Numbered from the stretch's first letter, positions 24,453 through 33,486 are shown. The stretch is DNA of 64,000 nucleotides from Rhodoplanes sp963840055 (GCA_963840055.1 CAWIXM010000045.1:1-64000); one strand, 5' to 3'. Made by a program: numbers and translations. Notes: generated from the letters alone by a model not told the origin.

Positions 24453-25313
24453 TCACGCGGCCGATAACCGCCGAATGCTCGTAATCACGCTTCCCCCGTC
24501 GTCGATGCGCCGGACCGCTTCGGCAATCGGTTCAATTGCAACCGCCATGTGATAGGCGTTGGCGTGCACCAGCGTTTCGGCGTCGCGCACGATCGCGACA
24601 TGGCCTTTCCAAAAGATGAGGTCGCCGCGTTGAAACGCGAGCGCCCCGCTTGTTCCAAGCATGGCGCCGAGCGCCTGCTCCTGCATGTCGCTGTCACGCG
24701 GACAGGCGATTCCCGCCGCGTTGAGCGCAAGCTGGACGAGGCCGGAGCAGTCGATCCCGAGGCTCGTCTTGCCGCCCCAGAGATAGGGCACGCCGACGAA
24801 CCGCTCCGCAATCGTGACGAAATCCGTTTCATAGGTATCGGCCGGCGCCAGGTGCTGCGCCGGGATGCAGCCGCCCCTCACCAGAAACGCAAAGCTCGCA
24901 TCGACGCGGGCGGCTGCGATGCGGCTGCCGAGCGACAGCGCCATCAGCGGCGGGAGCTTGATCGACGGGCCGGGGAACACGAATGTGCGCAATGCCGCGA
25001 CCCGATGGGTCGGCTCCGGCCCCGGCCGCGCGAGCGCCTGCTGCGGCAGAAAACCGACATAGCCGTCGGCTACGAGCTGACCCCAGCACCACCCCTCGCC
25101 GTCTTCTTCATAGATTGTCACGCGCTCGCCGCGCAGCGCTTCGGTATCGATCGGCACATCGAGTTCACGCGTCCGGCGCAACGGCGCCTGCGCTTCGACC
25201 ACTTCGCGCAGTTCGCCTGCGACGAACTGCTCGGCCTCGACCTGCCCTTCGAGATGCTTGGCGGCAAGATCGGAACGGGCGGGCGTCACGCGCGCATCGA
25301 AGGCCGTCATCAT
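24453..25313 (-). CDS. NlpC/P60 family peptidoglycan hydrolase with SH3 domains
   Basis: A 286-residue C40 cysteine peptidase. N-terminal bacterial SH3-like segments cover about residues 35-160 (VTIYEEDGEGWCWGQLVADGYVGFLP). The catalytic domain follows with SLGIDCSGLVQLAL (Cys), KGHVAIV (His) and LVHANAY (third polar residue). It would cut peptide cross-links in the cell wall, like YkfC-type gamma-glutamyl-diamino acid peptidases. No signal peptide is visible, and its partner gene is an M17 aminopeptidase 9 bp upstream, so it may instead act on recycled muropeptides in the cytoplasm. Confidence 0.9.
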   Translation of the reverse strand: MMTAFDARVTPARSDLAAKHLEGQVEAEQFVAGELREVVEAQAPLRRTRELDVPIDTEALRGERVTIYEEDGEGWCWGQLVADGYVGFLPQQALARPGPEPTHRVAALRTFVFPGPSIKLPPLMALSLGSRIAAARVDASFAFLVRGGCIPAQHLAPADTYETDFVTIAERFVGVPYLWGGKTSLGIDCSGLVQLALNAAGIACPRDSDMQEQALGAMLGTSGALAFQRGDLIFWKGHVAIVRDAETLVHANAYHMAVAIEPIAEAVRRIDDGGSVITSIRRLSAA

Positions 25314-25322
25314 ACTGGCCCG

Positions 25323-26702
25323 TCACCCATAGCGTTCGCAGAGCAGCGCGTAGAGGGCGCGCGCGGCCTGGCATTCTCCGCCTTCCGGGCGGGCCGGCTT
25401 CGTCTTCGGGTTCCAGCCGTAAATATCGACATGCAGCCAAGCCTTGGCCTTGCTGATGAAGCGCCGGAGAAACAGCGCGCAAGCAATCGAACCAGCGAAT
25501 CCGGTCGATGATACATTGTTGAGATCAGCGACCTTGGACTCGAGCATCGAATCATAAGGCCGCCATAGCGGCATCCGCCACAGCGGATCGTTCTCCGCCT
25601 CGGCGTGCCGGGAGAGCGCCGCGGCGAGCGCCTCGTCGTCGGTATAGAATGGCGGCAGATCCGGCCCGAGCGCGACCCGCGCCGCCCCGGTCAGCGTGCC
25701 CAGATCGACGAGCAGGTCCGGCCTGCCCTCGTCCGCGAGCGCCAGCGCGTCGGCGAGAACGAGACGGCCCTCGGCGTCAGTGTTGCCGATCTCGACAGTG
25801 AGGCCCTTGCGCGAGCGATAGACGTCGAGCGGGCGAAACGCCTTGGCGGACACGGCGTTCTCGACCGCCGGAATGAGCACGCGCAGCCGCAGCGCGAGGC
25901 CGCGGCCCATGACCATATGGGCGAGCGCGAGCACGCTCGCCGCGCCGGCCATGTCCTTTTTCATCAGGCGCATCGTGCTTTCGCTCTTGAGGTCCAGCCC
26001 GCCTGAATCAAAGCACACGCCCTTGCCGACCAGCGTCACCTTCGGCGCCGCTTCATCGCCCCAAGTGAGATCGATCAGGCGCGGCGCCTGCTCGGCCGCG
26101 CGGCCGACCGCATGGATAAGGGGAAAATGCTCGGGAAGGACTTCCTTATCGATATGCGTGCCGATTTCGGCGCCGTGACGCGCGGCGAGATCGTGGGCCG
26201 CAGTCTCAATCTCGCCCGGCCCCATGTCGTTGGCGGGCGTATTGATAAGGTCGCGCGCGAGATACACCGCCTCGACGATGCGCGAAAGCTCGCCGCCATC
26301 GACCCCGTCGGGGATTTCGAGGCGCACCTCTTTGCCGGGCTCAGAGCGGTAGCGGCCGAAGCGATAAGCGCCGAGGGCGAAAGCGAGCGCCGCAAGCCGC
26401 GCATCCGGCGCGGCATTGGCAAAGCGATAGACCCCGCGCGGCAACAGAGCGGGCAGCCGCCCGGCGGAAAAAAGATCGCGCCCGGGACCCTCCGCCTCGT
26501 CGCAGCCGACCAGCACTGCGGCGAGGCTGCCCGTCGCATCGGGGAGCAAGACATGCTGCTCGGCTTTCGGCTCGAACCCCGCCGCATCCGCAAAAGCGCG
26601 GGCTTTATCGTCGAATTGCGCGCGCAGGGTGGCCCAACTCGCCCTATCGGCGAACCAGATCGGAACGGCGGCGCCGCCGCTCTTCACGAAAGTCGAATGC
26701 AT
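25323..26702 (-). CDS. Leucyl aminopeptidase family protein (M17)
   Basis: About 459 residues from ATG 26702; an in-frame TTG lies 21 bp upstream. The M17 catalytic core is visible: VGKGVCFDSGGLDLK with the Lys-Gly-Asp metal site, MKKDMAGAA, and the signature NTDAEGRLVLADAL with two acidic metal ligands. The N-terminal half is poorly conserved, as usual. It would trim N-terminal residues from peptides with two Zn/Mn ions. Next to NlpC/P60 and shortly after a peptide importer, it fits a peptide-recycling neighbourhood, though this is inference. Confidence 0.92.
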   Translation of the reverse strand: MHSTFVKSGGAAVPIWFADRASWATLRAQFDDKARAFADAAGFEPKAEQHVLLPDATGSLAAVLVGCDEAEGPGRDLFSAGRLPALLPRGVYRFANAAPDARLAALAFALGAYRFGRYRSEPGKEVRLEIPDGVDGGELSRIVEAVYLARDLINTPANDMGPGEIETAAHDLAARHGAEIGTHIDKEVLPEHFPLIHAVGRAAEQAPRLIDLTWGDEAAPKVTLVGKGVCFDSGGLDLKSESTMRLMKKDMAGAASVLALAHMVMGRGLALRLRVLIPAVENAVSAKAFRPLDVYRSRKGLTVEIGNTDAEGRLVLADALALADEGRPDLLVDLGTLTGAARVALGPDLPPFYTDDEALAAALSRHAEAENDPLWRMPLWRPYDSMLESKVADLNNVSSTGFAGSIACALFLRRFISKAKAWLHVDIYGWNPKTKPARPEGGECQAARALYALLCERYG

Positions 26703-26866
26703 GTGCGAATGTCCAATATGCAACCTTCCCTGCTAACACGGCGCTTCTCCGACGGTAAGGCTTCACGCGCCTGGGCATGGACGCGGTGAAGAAGTCAGAT
26801 TTCCGATCAAACCCTCGCGAGCGCGGCTTCGAGCACCCGCAGCCCGCCAGAACCCAGGAGCCCCGC

Positions 26867-27493
26867 ATGGCGATCGATCTGTTTTCCTACGGTACCCCCA
26901 ACGGCCGCAAGATCAGCGTGGCGCTCGAGGAAATGGAACTACCTTATACCGTTCATGTCGTGAATATTCTCAAGGGCGAACAACACGACCCCGCTTTCCT
27001 GAAGATCAGCCCAAACAATAAAATTCCCGCCATCGTCGATCCGGACGGCCCGGGCGGCGCGCCGATCAGCGTGTTCGAGTTGGGCGCGATCCTGATCTAT
27101 CTCGGCGAAAAGACCGGCCGGTTCTGGCCACGCGATCTGCGCCCGCGCGTCCCCGTGCTTGAATGGCTGATGTTCCAGATGGGCGGTTTCGGTCCGATGC
27201 CCGGACAGGTGCATCACTTTCTCGACGTCGCGAACGAACAGGACCGCCGCTATGGACTCGAACGCTTTATGAAGGAGACGCTCAGACTGTACCGCGTCAT
27301 GGATCGCAGGCTCGCCGACCATGAGTTTTTCGCCGACGAAATTTCCATCGCCGATTTCGCAATCATCGGCTGGGCGTGGCGGCACCCGCGCCACAAGGTC
27401 GACCTCGCCGACTATCCGAACGTCAAACGATGGTACGAGACGATGATGGCGCGCCCCGGCGTGCGCCGCGGCTTCGAGGTCGCTCTGAGCTAG
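26867..27493 (+). CDS. Glutathione S-transferase (YfcG/YghU-like)
   Basis: A 208-residue GST from ATG 26867, with CAGGAG 6 bp upstream; an earlier ATG at 26777 lacks such a site. N-terminal thioredoxin fold with IDLFSYGTPNGRKISVALEE and the substrate-binding NNKIPAIVDPDGPGG, then the helical domain with ISIADFAIIGWAWRH. TPNGRK and the length fit the Nu-class/YfcG disulfide-reductase GSTs. It lies divergently from the M17 peptidase. Confidence 0.9.
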   Translation: MAIDLFSYGTPNGRKISVALEEMELPYTVHVVNILKGEQHDPAFLKISPNNKIPAIVDPDGPGGAPISVFELGAILIYLGEKTGRFWPRDLRPRVPVLEWLMFQMGGFGPMPGQVHHFLDVANEQDRRYGLERFMKETLRLYRVMDRRLADHEFFADEISIADFAIIGWAWRHPRHKVDLADYPNVKRWYETMMARPGVRRGFEVALS

Positions 27494-27525
27494 CTTCCCC
27501 CCGTCACATCGCCGCTTGGCGGCGA

Positions 27526-27631
27526 CTAGCGCGAATTCCGTCCCGAAGGAATCGGAATTCGTTCTGGTTATTCCTTAGTGGTCGCATTTTCTGCGGCAAA
27601 CCGATTTCCACTTCGCCGGAAAATGCTCTAG
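27526..27631. repeat. Dispersed two-hairpin repeat, copy B
   Basis: Full-length copy, same orientation as copy C. First hairpin arms GAATTCCG/CGGAATTC; second hairpin arms GCATTTTCTGCGGC/GCCGGAAAATGC around a loop with CCGATTTCC. Its right end CTAG contains the stop codon of the downstream-reading cpaF fragment (27628-27630). Confidence 0.88.
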
Positions 27632-28332
27632 CGGCCCTTGAAAAGCGCTGCATCGATCGCCGCCGCAAGGCGCTTGTCATCGCTGAAAGCGCCTGAGCGC
27701 TCCCACGGGCGGGAAACGATTCCACTCGAGGGATCGCAGCCGATGAGGGAGCCCGAGGCCTCCTCCCCGATCAGGTTGAACACGAACAGGTCCTTGGTAA
27801 TGACCGCATTGCCTTCGAATCTCGCGATGTCGGTGACGTGATTGATCCTGAGCGCGCCGCCGCGCCGCTGCGCCTCGCGCACCACAAGATCGAGGAGCCG
27901 CTGATAATTGTGGCAGCGGATGCCGGTTTCCGCGAATTGGCCGACCAACTCGACATATACGGCGCCGCACCCGTCCACCATCACGGTGGCGACGTCATCG
28001 CGCGCAAGCAGCGCCTCCAGCGAGCCCGTGCCAAACACGTCGCTGCAAATGTCGTCGAGCAGATCTTCTTGCTCGGCGATCGTCATCACCATGTTCTTGG
28101 CCGCGATGATCTCGCTCACCAGGTCGCGGATTTCCTCGCGCTTGGACTCGGCGTCGAGGCCCGCGAATTGAGCCGGGTCGATTGCCTCGAGGAGTTCGCA
28201 GGCGAGCGCTCTCTTGGTCGCGCCATAGGCGGGGTTGTCCGCGAGCGCAACAACGCGACCGCCTTGCGCCGCCGAACCGAGGCGCGCTGTCTCGCTAGTC
28301 CCGACAAAGGGCGTCGTCCGCTTTCCGAACAC
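27628..28332 (-). pseudogene. cpaF: CpaF/TadA remnant with the ATPase core deleted in frame
   Basis: 234 residues where CpaF proteins have roughly 480-500. The first 150 match the N-terminal part (EEIRDLVSEIIAAK, EDLLDDICSDVFGTGSLEALLARDDVATVMVDG, then GIRCHNYQRLLDLV). The last 75 match the far C-terminus (HVTDIARFEGNAVITKDLF, GSLIGCDPSSGI, KRLAAAIDAAL). Everything between, including Walker A, Asp box and Walker B, is absent without a frameshift. CpaF normally powers Flp pilus assembly; this form cannot hydrolyse ATP. It follows cpaE by 26 bp. Treat as a pseudogene unless expressed. Confidence 0.85.
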
Positions 28333-28358
28333 GATGGTCTCCGCTCATCAATGAGTGA

Positions 28359-29639
28359 TCACCGAAACACCAGTTTGCCGCTTGGCGGCGATAATGGCGT
28401 AGCTTGTTCCCGCTTACATTCGACATCGCCAGCGAGGGTTTGGGCCAGTTGACGGAATAGGCCAACGACGGGATCGCCGGCCTCGATCTTCGCAATCATC
28501 TGCCCGCTGTTGGCGGCGGCGCCGAACAGTTGCGGATCGAACGGAATCACCGCGACCGGCTCGTCCTCCAGGGCCCGCGCGAAATCGGAGGATTTGATCT
28601 CCGGCCGGTTCGGCACGCCGACCTGGTTGAGGCAGTAGCGCGGTCGGCGGCTGTTCGGACGCGCCGCTCGCAGCGTGTCGATTAGGTTCTTTGCGTTGCG
28701 CAGGTCCGCAAGATCGGGCGCCGCGACGACGAGAACGTCATCGGCTTCGCTAAGAATGCGTTTGCTCCAGGCGGTCCAGGCATGCGGCAGGTCGAGCACC
28801 ACGCAGGGTGCGCTCGCGCGAAGCGCGCCGATCACCGGTTCGAGGCTTTCGGCAGCGAGGTCGTAGATCCGATCGACCGCCGCCGGAGCCGCGAGCAGTC
28901 GCAGCCGGTCGGCGCATTGCGTCATCAGCCGATCGATGAAGGCGGCGTCCACCCGATCGGGCGAGGACACCGCATCGGCGATGTCCCAGGGCGGCTCCTG
29001 ATCGTAGCCGAGGCTTGCGGTGCCGAAAGCGAGGTCGAGGTCGGCGATGACCGTCTCGATTGCGAGATCGCGCGCGGCCGTCCACGCGATGTTGTGCGCG
29101 ACCGTGGACGCGCCGACGCCCCCCTTCGCTCCGATCACGGCGATGACGCGCCCGAGCGCGAGCCGCTCCGAACTGGGCCCGCCGAACAGGCGGCTCACCG
29201 CCCGTACGATATCGAGCGGCCTGAGGGGAACGAAAACATGGTCGCTGACGCCGCGGCGCATGGTCTCGCGATGAATGGCGATGTCATTGTGATGGCCGAT
29301 GAGGACGACGCGGGTGGCGACGTCGCAGACCTGAGCGAGCTCGTCGAGCCGGATCAGGAAATCTCCGCCACGCATCCCGGTCTCGAGGAGAAGCACGTCA
29401 GGGGTGGGAGAATTGCGATAGGCCTCGATCGCCGATGCGATGCCGCCCATCCGGATACGGGCACGCGCCCCACTCATGCGGCGGTCCCTCGCGGCGGCCT
29501 GCACCGCCGCCGCGATCTCCGCCGTTTCACAAAACGCCTGCAACGCGACTTGCGGGACCGGCGCGATATCCTCGTTGCCGTTGTCCAGTTCGGCCAGTTC
29601 CTCCGCCGCAGCGGCTGATTGTTGAGGACGGGTCATCAT
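28359..29639 (-). CDS. cpaE: CpaE/TadZ-like pilus assembly ATPase
   Basis: A 426-residue protein. The N-terminal part (about residues 35-155) resembles an atypical receiver (LLLETGMRGGDFLIRLDELAQVC, VVLIGHHNDI). The C-terminal part is a MinD/ParA-type ATPase with the deviant Walker A GAKGGVGAST (about residue 170) and VIADLDLAFG. CpaE/TadZ places the Flp pilus machine at the pole. It is intact, in contrast to the truncated cpaF 26 bp downstream. Its final residues SPPSGKLVFR are not conserved in my recollection of the family. Confidence 0.88.
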   Translation of the reverse strand: MMTRPQQSAAAAEELAELDNGNEDIAPVPQVALQAFCETAEIAAAVQAAARDRRMSGARARIRMGGIASAIEAYRNSPTPDVLLLETGMRGGDFLIRLDELAQVCDVATRVVLIGHHNDIAIHRETMRRGVSDHVFVPLRPLDIVRAVSRLFGGPSSERLALGRVIAVIGAKGGVGASTVAHNIAWTAARDLAIETVIADLDLAFGTASLGYDQEPPWDIADAVSSPDRVDAAFIDRLMTQCADRLRLLAAPAAVDRIYDLAAESLEPVIGALRASAPCVVLDLPHAWTAWSKRILSEADDVLVVAAPDLADLRNAKNLIDTLRAARPNSRRPRYCLNQVGVPNRPEIKSSDFARALEDEPVAVIPFDPQLFGAAANSGQMIAKIEAGDPVVGLFRQLAQTLAGDVECKREQATPLSPPSGKLVFR

Positions 29640-29933
29640 TGGCCAGCTTCACCGATCTTGCGCCTTAGGGCGCAGCCGGAGGTCCAAGGCGAAACGAGAT
29701 CAACACAATCGACGCAATTTGGACCGCGATCGCCCGGCCACCGCGCGCACGGATTCGCCTCGGCGCGGACGCCACCTCGGATGATCCGGCGTGCGGGGCT
29801 CATACGCTTCACTTTCCACATGACGCAGCGACGCAGTTCGCGCACTGCGGCGATTTCAGCAGCCAAACGTCAATTCATGGTTAATAAGACGTATCCGGCC
29901 CGCAGAATGTGCGATACGTGCCGCCGTCCCGCA
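29640..29933. other. Spacer between cpaA and cpaE
   Basis: 294 bp where cpaB, cpaC and cpaD lie in complete loci. I see no remnant of a secretin or CpaB here; frames crossing it are short and unlike known Cpa proteins. Confidence 0.5.
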
Positions 29934-30443
29934 TCATCCAAGCGGAGCCATCCATGGCGTCGTGGGGTAGACCACGAGGGCCGCCGTCGCGAGCGCCACG
30001 CCATAGGGAACGCCGCCGTCGGTCCGATGGAGGCGTTCGATCCAGGCTAGGCGGGCCAGAAGCGGCGGCAACGCGCATCGGCGGAATTCGATAAGCGCAA
30101 GCGTCAGCCATCCCCCCAGCAGAGATGCGTAGAGGAAGTAATCGTAAAGGTCGCCCCAGCCGAGCCAGAGCGCCGCGACGGCGGCAAGCTTGGCGTCCCC
30201 GCCGCCTATCCAACCGCGGGCGAAGAAGGCGAAGCCGACGGCGAGCACGAGCAGGCCTGCGCCGAGATGCCCGAGCACGATGCCGAGCGGCATGCCGGTC
30301 GCAGCCGCAAGCCCGCCGAAGCCGATCGCAAGCAGGATCGAGACTCGGTTCGAGATAGTCATCGTTAAGAGATCGCTCGAGGCGGCAAACGCCATGAGCG
30401 CCGGAAATACCAAGAGCCGTGCAAGGTCGAGCAACACCGCCAC
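29934..30443 (-). CDS. cpaA: CpaA-like prepilin peptidase
   Basis: A 169-residue A24-type membrane aspartic peptidase, about six hydrophobic segments. The first catalytic Asp is in FAASSDLLTMTISNR and the second in the GGGDAKL signature (about residues 80-86). It lacks the N-terminal methylase domain of PilD, as CpaA/TadV do. It would cleave the leader of the Flp pilin encoded 160 bp upstream. It appears intact. Confidence 0.92.
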   Translation of the reverse strand: MAVLLDLARLLVFPALMAFAASSDLLTMTISNRVSILLAIGFGGLAAATGMPLGIVLGHLGAGLLVLAVGFAFFARGWIGGGDAKLAAVAALWLGWGDLYDYFLYASLLGGWLTLALIEFRRCALPPLLARLAWIERLHRTDGGVPYGVALATAALVVYPTTPWMAPLG

Positions 30444-30550
30444 TACCGTGCTTGCGAACGCTCGCGCGCCAAGCGCTCCGTTCAGTGCATTTTGCGGTTT
30501 CCGCCTTGCCGATTGGTTACGCCCGCGAGCCCACGCGCAGGCCAGAAATG

Positions 30551-30581
30551 AAAAGGCCCCAAGCTGGGCTTGGGGCCTTTT
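30551..30581 (-). terminator. Terminator after the Flp pilin gene
   Basis: Near-perfect palindrome AAAAGGCCCCAAG/CTTGGGGCCTTTT, 13-bp arms plus one C-G pair, three-base loop. Symmetric, so it could work both ways; the pilin stop is 22 bp upstream of it on the minus strand. Confidence 0.88.
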
Positions 30582-30603
30582 GGGTGCTGACGCCTCTTAT
30601 TCC

Positions 30604-30792
30604 TCAGGAACCGCGGCCGGCGCTCGTCTTGGCGAGTTCGTCCGGCACATGGGAAAACGTGTTCTTCAACTGCGTGGCCAGGGAATGCGCAACCGTGATG
30701 ATCGCAAGCGAAATGCCGGCAGCGATGAGTCCGTATTCAACCGCGGTTGCGCCGGACTCGTCCTTGAGAAATCGCTGCACGAGGCTGCTCAT
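30604..30792 (-). CDS. Flp/Fap-type pilin subunit
   Basis: A 62-residue class IVb pilin from ATG 30792. A short charged leader MSSLVQRFLKDESG precedes the processing site; the mature start ATAVEYGLIAAGISLAIITVA has the conserved Glu at the fifth position and Tyr after it, and a hydrophobic helix. CpaA would cut after the Gly. It assembles into thin adhesive Flp pili in complete systems. A strong terminator directly follows, which separates it from cpaA. Confidence 0.94.
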   Translation of the reverse strand: MSSLVQRFLKDESGATAVEYGLIAAGISLAIITVAHSLATQLKNTFSHVPDELAKTSAGRGS

Positions 30793-31020
30793 GGCCTGCT
30801 CCCAGGTCGCGCATTCGGACCTTGATGAGAGCCTAGCTTGCCTCTCTTGCACGCTCGTTAAATTCATCGGCCCGGCGGCACCGATCCGCAGCGAATCTGG
30901 GCCGTGGTTAATGGGCTCTTTCATCGACCGCAGCGGCAGCGCGATGTTGTTCAGTCAGTACTGATCGCACCGCCGGGCAAGGCTGCAGCGTTCGACTGCG
31001 CTAACAAATTGAGCCGACAC
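30793..31020. other. Upstream region of the Flp pilin gene
   Basis: 228 bp that should hold the pilin promoter. A perfect 10-bp palindrome TCAGTACTGA lies at 30955-30964 and could be a regulator site. Nothing else recognised. Confidence 0.35.
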
Positions 31021-31518
31021 TCACGTGATCGGCAGCGCCGTAGTCGATTTGATTCTTTCCATCGCGAACCGCGACGTGACGTTCTTCAGCGGCACCGCCC
31101 CAATGAGTCGCTTGTAGAATTGATCATAGGCATGCATGTCGGCCGCAACCACGCGCAGCATGTAATCGACGTCTCCGGCCATCCGATAGAACTCCATCAC
31201 CTCCGGCATGGCCCCGACCGTCTTGGCGAAACGGTCGAGCCACTCCTCCGAATGATCCGAGGTTTCAATCGATACGAAGACGGTGATGCCGAGACCGACC
31301 TTGTCGGGATCGACGAGCGCGACGCGCTTGGCGATCACGCCTTCGGCTTCAAGCTTCTGAACTCGCTTCCAGCACGGCGTCGAGGAGAGACCAACTTGGT
31401 GCCCGATCTCGGCGACCGAGAGCGAAGCGTCGTCCTGCAAGAGAACGAGAATCTTGCGATCAATAGCATCCATGCGGGGCGAGCCCGTGCGACTGGTGGC
31501 CATGCGGCTCGGTCCCAT
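31021..31518 (-). CDS. Lrp/AsnC family transcriptional regulator
   Basis: About 165 residues from ATG 31518, chosen because GGAG lies 6 bases before it; GTG 31539 and ATGs at 31503 and 31473 are also in frame. N-terminal helix-turn-helix with MDAIDRKILVLLQDDASLSVAEIGHQVGLSSTPCWKRVQKLEAEGVI, then the RAM ligand-sensing domain with VMEFYRMAGDVDYMLRVVA. Such proteins sense amino acids and wrap DNA as octamers. The SSTPCWKR helix is typical of the branch that controls amino-acid catabolism or export. Target unknown. Confidence 0.93.
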   Translation of the reverse strand: MGPSRMATSRTGSPRMDAIDRKILVLLQDDASLSVAEIGHQVGLSSTPCWKRVQKLEAEGVIAKRVALVDPDKVGLGITVFVSIETSDHSEEWLDRFAKTVGAMPEVMEFYRMAGDVDYMLRVVAADMHAYDQFYKRLIGAVPLKNVTSRFAMERIKSTTALPIT

Positions 31519-31613
31519 TGTCGTCTCCGAATGCGACACCGTCGAGAATAATTTTCCAATTTAGCGCACTACAGGTAAGGATAAAGAGCTTTCTTCTAAA
31601 ATTAAGGGGTTTC

Positions 31614-32558
31614 TTAGGCGTTTACCAGCATAAATTGTTCGACTTCGCTGCGCGTCGGCGTCGCCGCGCCGCCGCCGAAGCGGGTGCATTTGAGCGCGGC
31701 GGCCGCGGCGGCGAAGCGCAGCGCACGCACGGAATCGCCCGTCTCGATAAGCGCGAGCGCAAAAGCGCCGTGAAAGATATCGCCGGCCGCAAGCGTGTCG
31801 ACCGCATCGACTGCGAAGGTTGGCGTTTCGCCGCTTGTGTCGCTCGTCCGCCAATGCACTGGGCCCGCCCCGTCGGTCACCGCGAGGAAGGCGCTGTCAT
31901 TGGTATCGAGGCGCCTTAGGCCCGCGGCGGGATCGTCGCATCCTGTCGTCGCGGTGAGGCCCGACCGGGAAAAGATGCGATGCGTCGCCGCAAGAAACAG
32001 GGGATCGGTTGCAGTGGTGCGCTTTTCGACGTCGAGCACCACGGGAAGCCCGCGGCGGCGGGCCGCGGCGCAGATCGGCGCTGTGAACTCGGGATAGTGG
32101 TCGTCCGCAAGCACGCCATCGACGTCGGCGATCAGCCGGTCGGGATCGGCAATGCATGCGTCGTGCAATGCCTCGTCACGGTAGTGCGTGATGGTTCGGC
32201 CGCCGTGCGAATCCACCAGAATGGCGGACACGGGAGAAACCCTTCCGTTTACCCGCACGCAGGAGCAGGAGACGCCCTCGGCCTGAAGACCCGCCACGAT
32301 ACGATCGCCGATCGGATCGTTTCCATTGCCGTCGCCGAGCGGCCCCGTGAAGCGGGCGGCGCCGCCGAGCCTCGCGATGGCGATCGCCGCATTGGCGGCC
32401 CCGCCGCCGACGACGGCGACGAAATCGAGCGCCCTGATCTTGGCGTCGCGCTCCGGGAAGGCGGCGACGCGAAAGATCTGATCGAGAACAGCGATCCCGC
32501 TGCAGAGAATGTGCGGGCGGCGCAGCGCTCGCTTCGGTTCATCCGCTCGCACCGGCAT
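31614..32558 (-). CDS. PfkB/ribokinase-family sugar kinase
   Basis: A 314-residue kinase. N-terminal GGGAANAAIAIARLGG binds the sugar; the C-terminal signature DTLAAGDIFHGAFALAL holds the catalytic Asp and anion hole. No fructokinase-specific marker can be read, and the compact lid with HYRDEALHD is closer to the sulfofructose/6-deoxy sugar kinase group. Its start overlaps the end of nudC by 20 bp, so the two are co-transcribed. Substrate unknown. Confidence 0.88.
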   Translation of the reverse strand: MPVRADEPKRALRRPHILCSGIAVLDQIFRVAAFPERDAKIRALDFVAVVGGGAANAAIAIARLGGAARFTGPLGDGNGNDPIGDRIVAGLQAEGVSCSCVRVNGRVSPVSAILVDSHGGRTITHYRDEALHDACIADPDRLIADVDGVLADDHYPEFTAPICAAARRRGLPVVLDVEKRTTATDPLFLAATHRIFSRSGLTATTGCDDPAAGLRRLDTNDSAFLAVTDGAGPVHWRTSDTSGETPTFAVDAVDTLAAGDIFHGAFALALIETGDSVRALRFAAAAAALKCTRFGGGAATPTRSEVEQFMLVNA

Positions 32559-33486
32559 CCTCCACCCAGGCGCGAATAATGTGATGCGCGATCGCCCATG
32601 GAGGCGGCGCGGTCAACCCCTCCGGATGGTGTAGGTTAATCATTGCAGCGACCTCGTCGCGCGCGAACCACCGGGCGCCCTCGAGCTCAGAGCGATCGAC
32701 GGTGAGCGCAGTCGAGAGCGCCTCCACGTGACAGCCGATCATGAGCGACATGGGAAACGGCCATGGCTGCGAGGCGAAATAGCGGACCCGGCCGCACGCA
32801 ATACCCACCTCCTCTTGTGTTTCGCGTCGCGCTGCTTCCTCGATGCTTTCGCCCGGCTCGATAAAGCCGGCCAGGCAGGACCACATGCCTGGCGAGAAAT
32901 GCGCCTGCCGGGCAAGCACGCAACGGTCGCCGTCGGTGGCAAGCATGATGACGACCGGATCGGTGCGCGGAAAATGCTGCGCCTCGCAGGCCGTGCAATC
33001 GCGCCGCCAGCCGCTTTCCGCCAAGCGCGTCGGCGCGCCACAGACCGAGCAGAAGCGATGACGCGCATGCCAAACCAGCAGCACCTTGGCCGCCGCAAGC
33101 CCGGGCAAATGGCTCGCCGGAACGAGTCCTTGGATCGCGATCGACCGTAGATCGATAACCAGGAGCCCGCGTCGTTTCAACTCATCGGCAACGGCGCGGT
33201 CCAGGCCGATCGCGAACCGCCCCGCGCCCTCGTCAGTCCCGAGCAACACCTGCTCATGTGCAGCGCCGAAGGTCGCAGCTTCCGCCAGTGTGAACAACGG
33301 CTCGGCGTGCGCCTCAATTCTCCGCAAGACGACCTGATCGCCGATCAGCGCATAGGCGCGGCTCGCCGCGTCCGCCAATAACGCGGCGCACCAGCCGGCG
33401 TCGCGCCGCCGGCCGGGCTCGCGTTCAATCCGACCGCCGGTGAAAGCGATTTGCAGCTTGCCCGCGAAGTCGGGATAGCGCGACAT
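32539..33486 (-). CDS. nudC: NADH pyrophosphatase NudC
   Basis: A 315-residue Nudix enzyme that cleaves NADH to NMNH and AMP and, in some bacteria, removes NAD caps from RNA. A zinc ribbon C-x2-C...C-x2-C (FCSVCGAPT, CTACEAQ) lies around residues 144-168. The Nudix box GFIEPGE...RRETQEEVGI and the family marker SQPWPFPMSLM after it identify NudC. Length is slightly larger than E. coli NudC because of an N-terminal NUDIX-like domain, normal for alphaproteobacteria. Confidence 0.94.
   Translation of the reverse strand: MSRYPDFAGKLQIAFTGGRIEREPGRRRDAGWCAALLADAASRAYALIGDQVVLRRIEAHAEPLFTLAEAATFGAAHEQVLLGTDEGAGRFAIGLDRAVADELKRRGLLVIDLRSIAIQGLVPASHLPGLAAAKVLLVWHARHRFCSVCGAPTRLAESGWRRDCTACEAQHFPRTDPVVIMLATDGDRCVLARQAHFSPGMWSCLAGFIEPGESIEEAARRETQEEVGIACGRVRYFASQPWPFPMSLMIGCHVEALSTALTVDRSELEGARWFARDEVAAMINLHHPEGLTAPPPWAIAHHIIRAWVEDAGASG

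Noticed and set aside
27509..28391. Short GCCGCTTGGCGGCGA match flanking the cpaF fragment
   Set aside because: One copy (28377) is coding DNA at the cpaE C-terminus and the match is only about 15 bp of GC palindrome, so it is not convincing as a deletion or insertion repeat.
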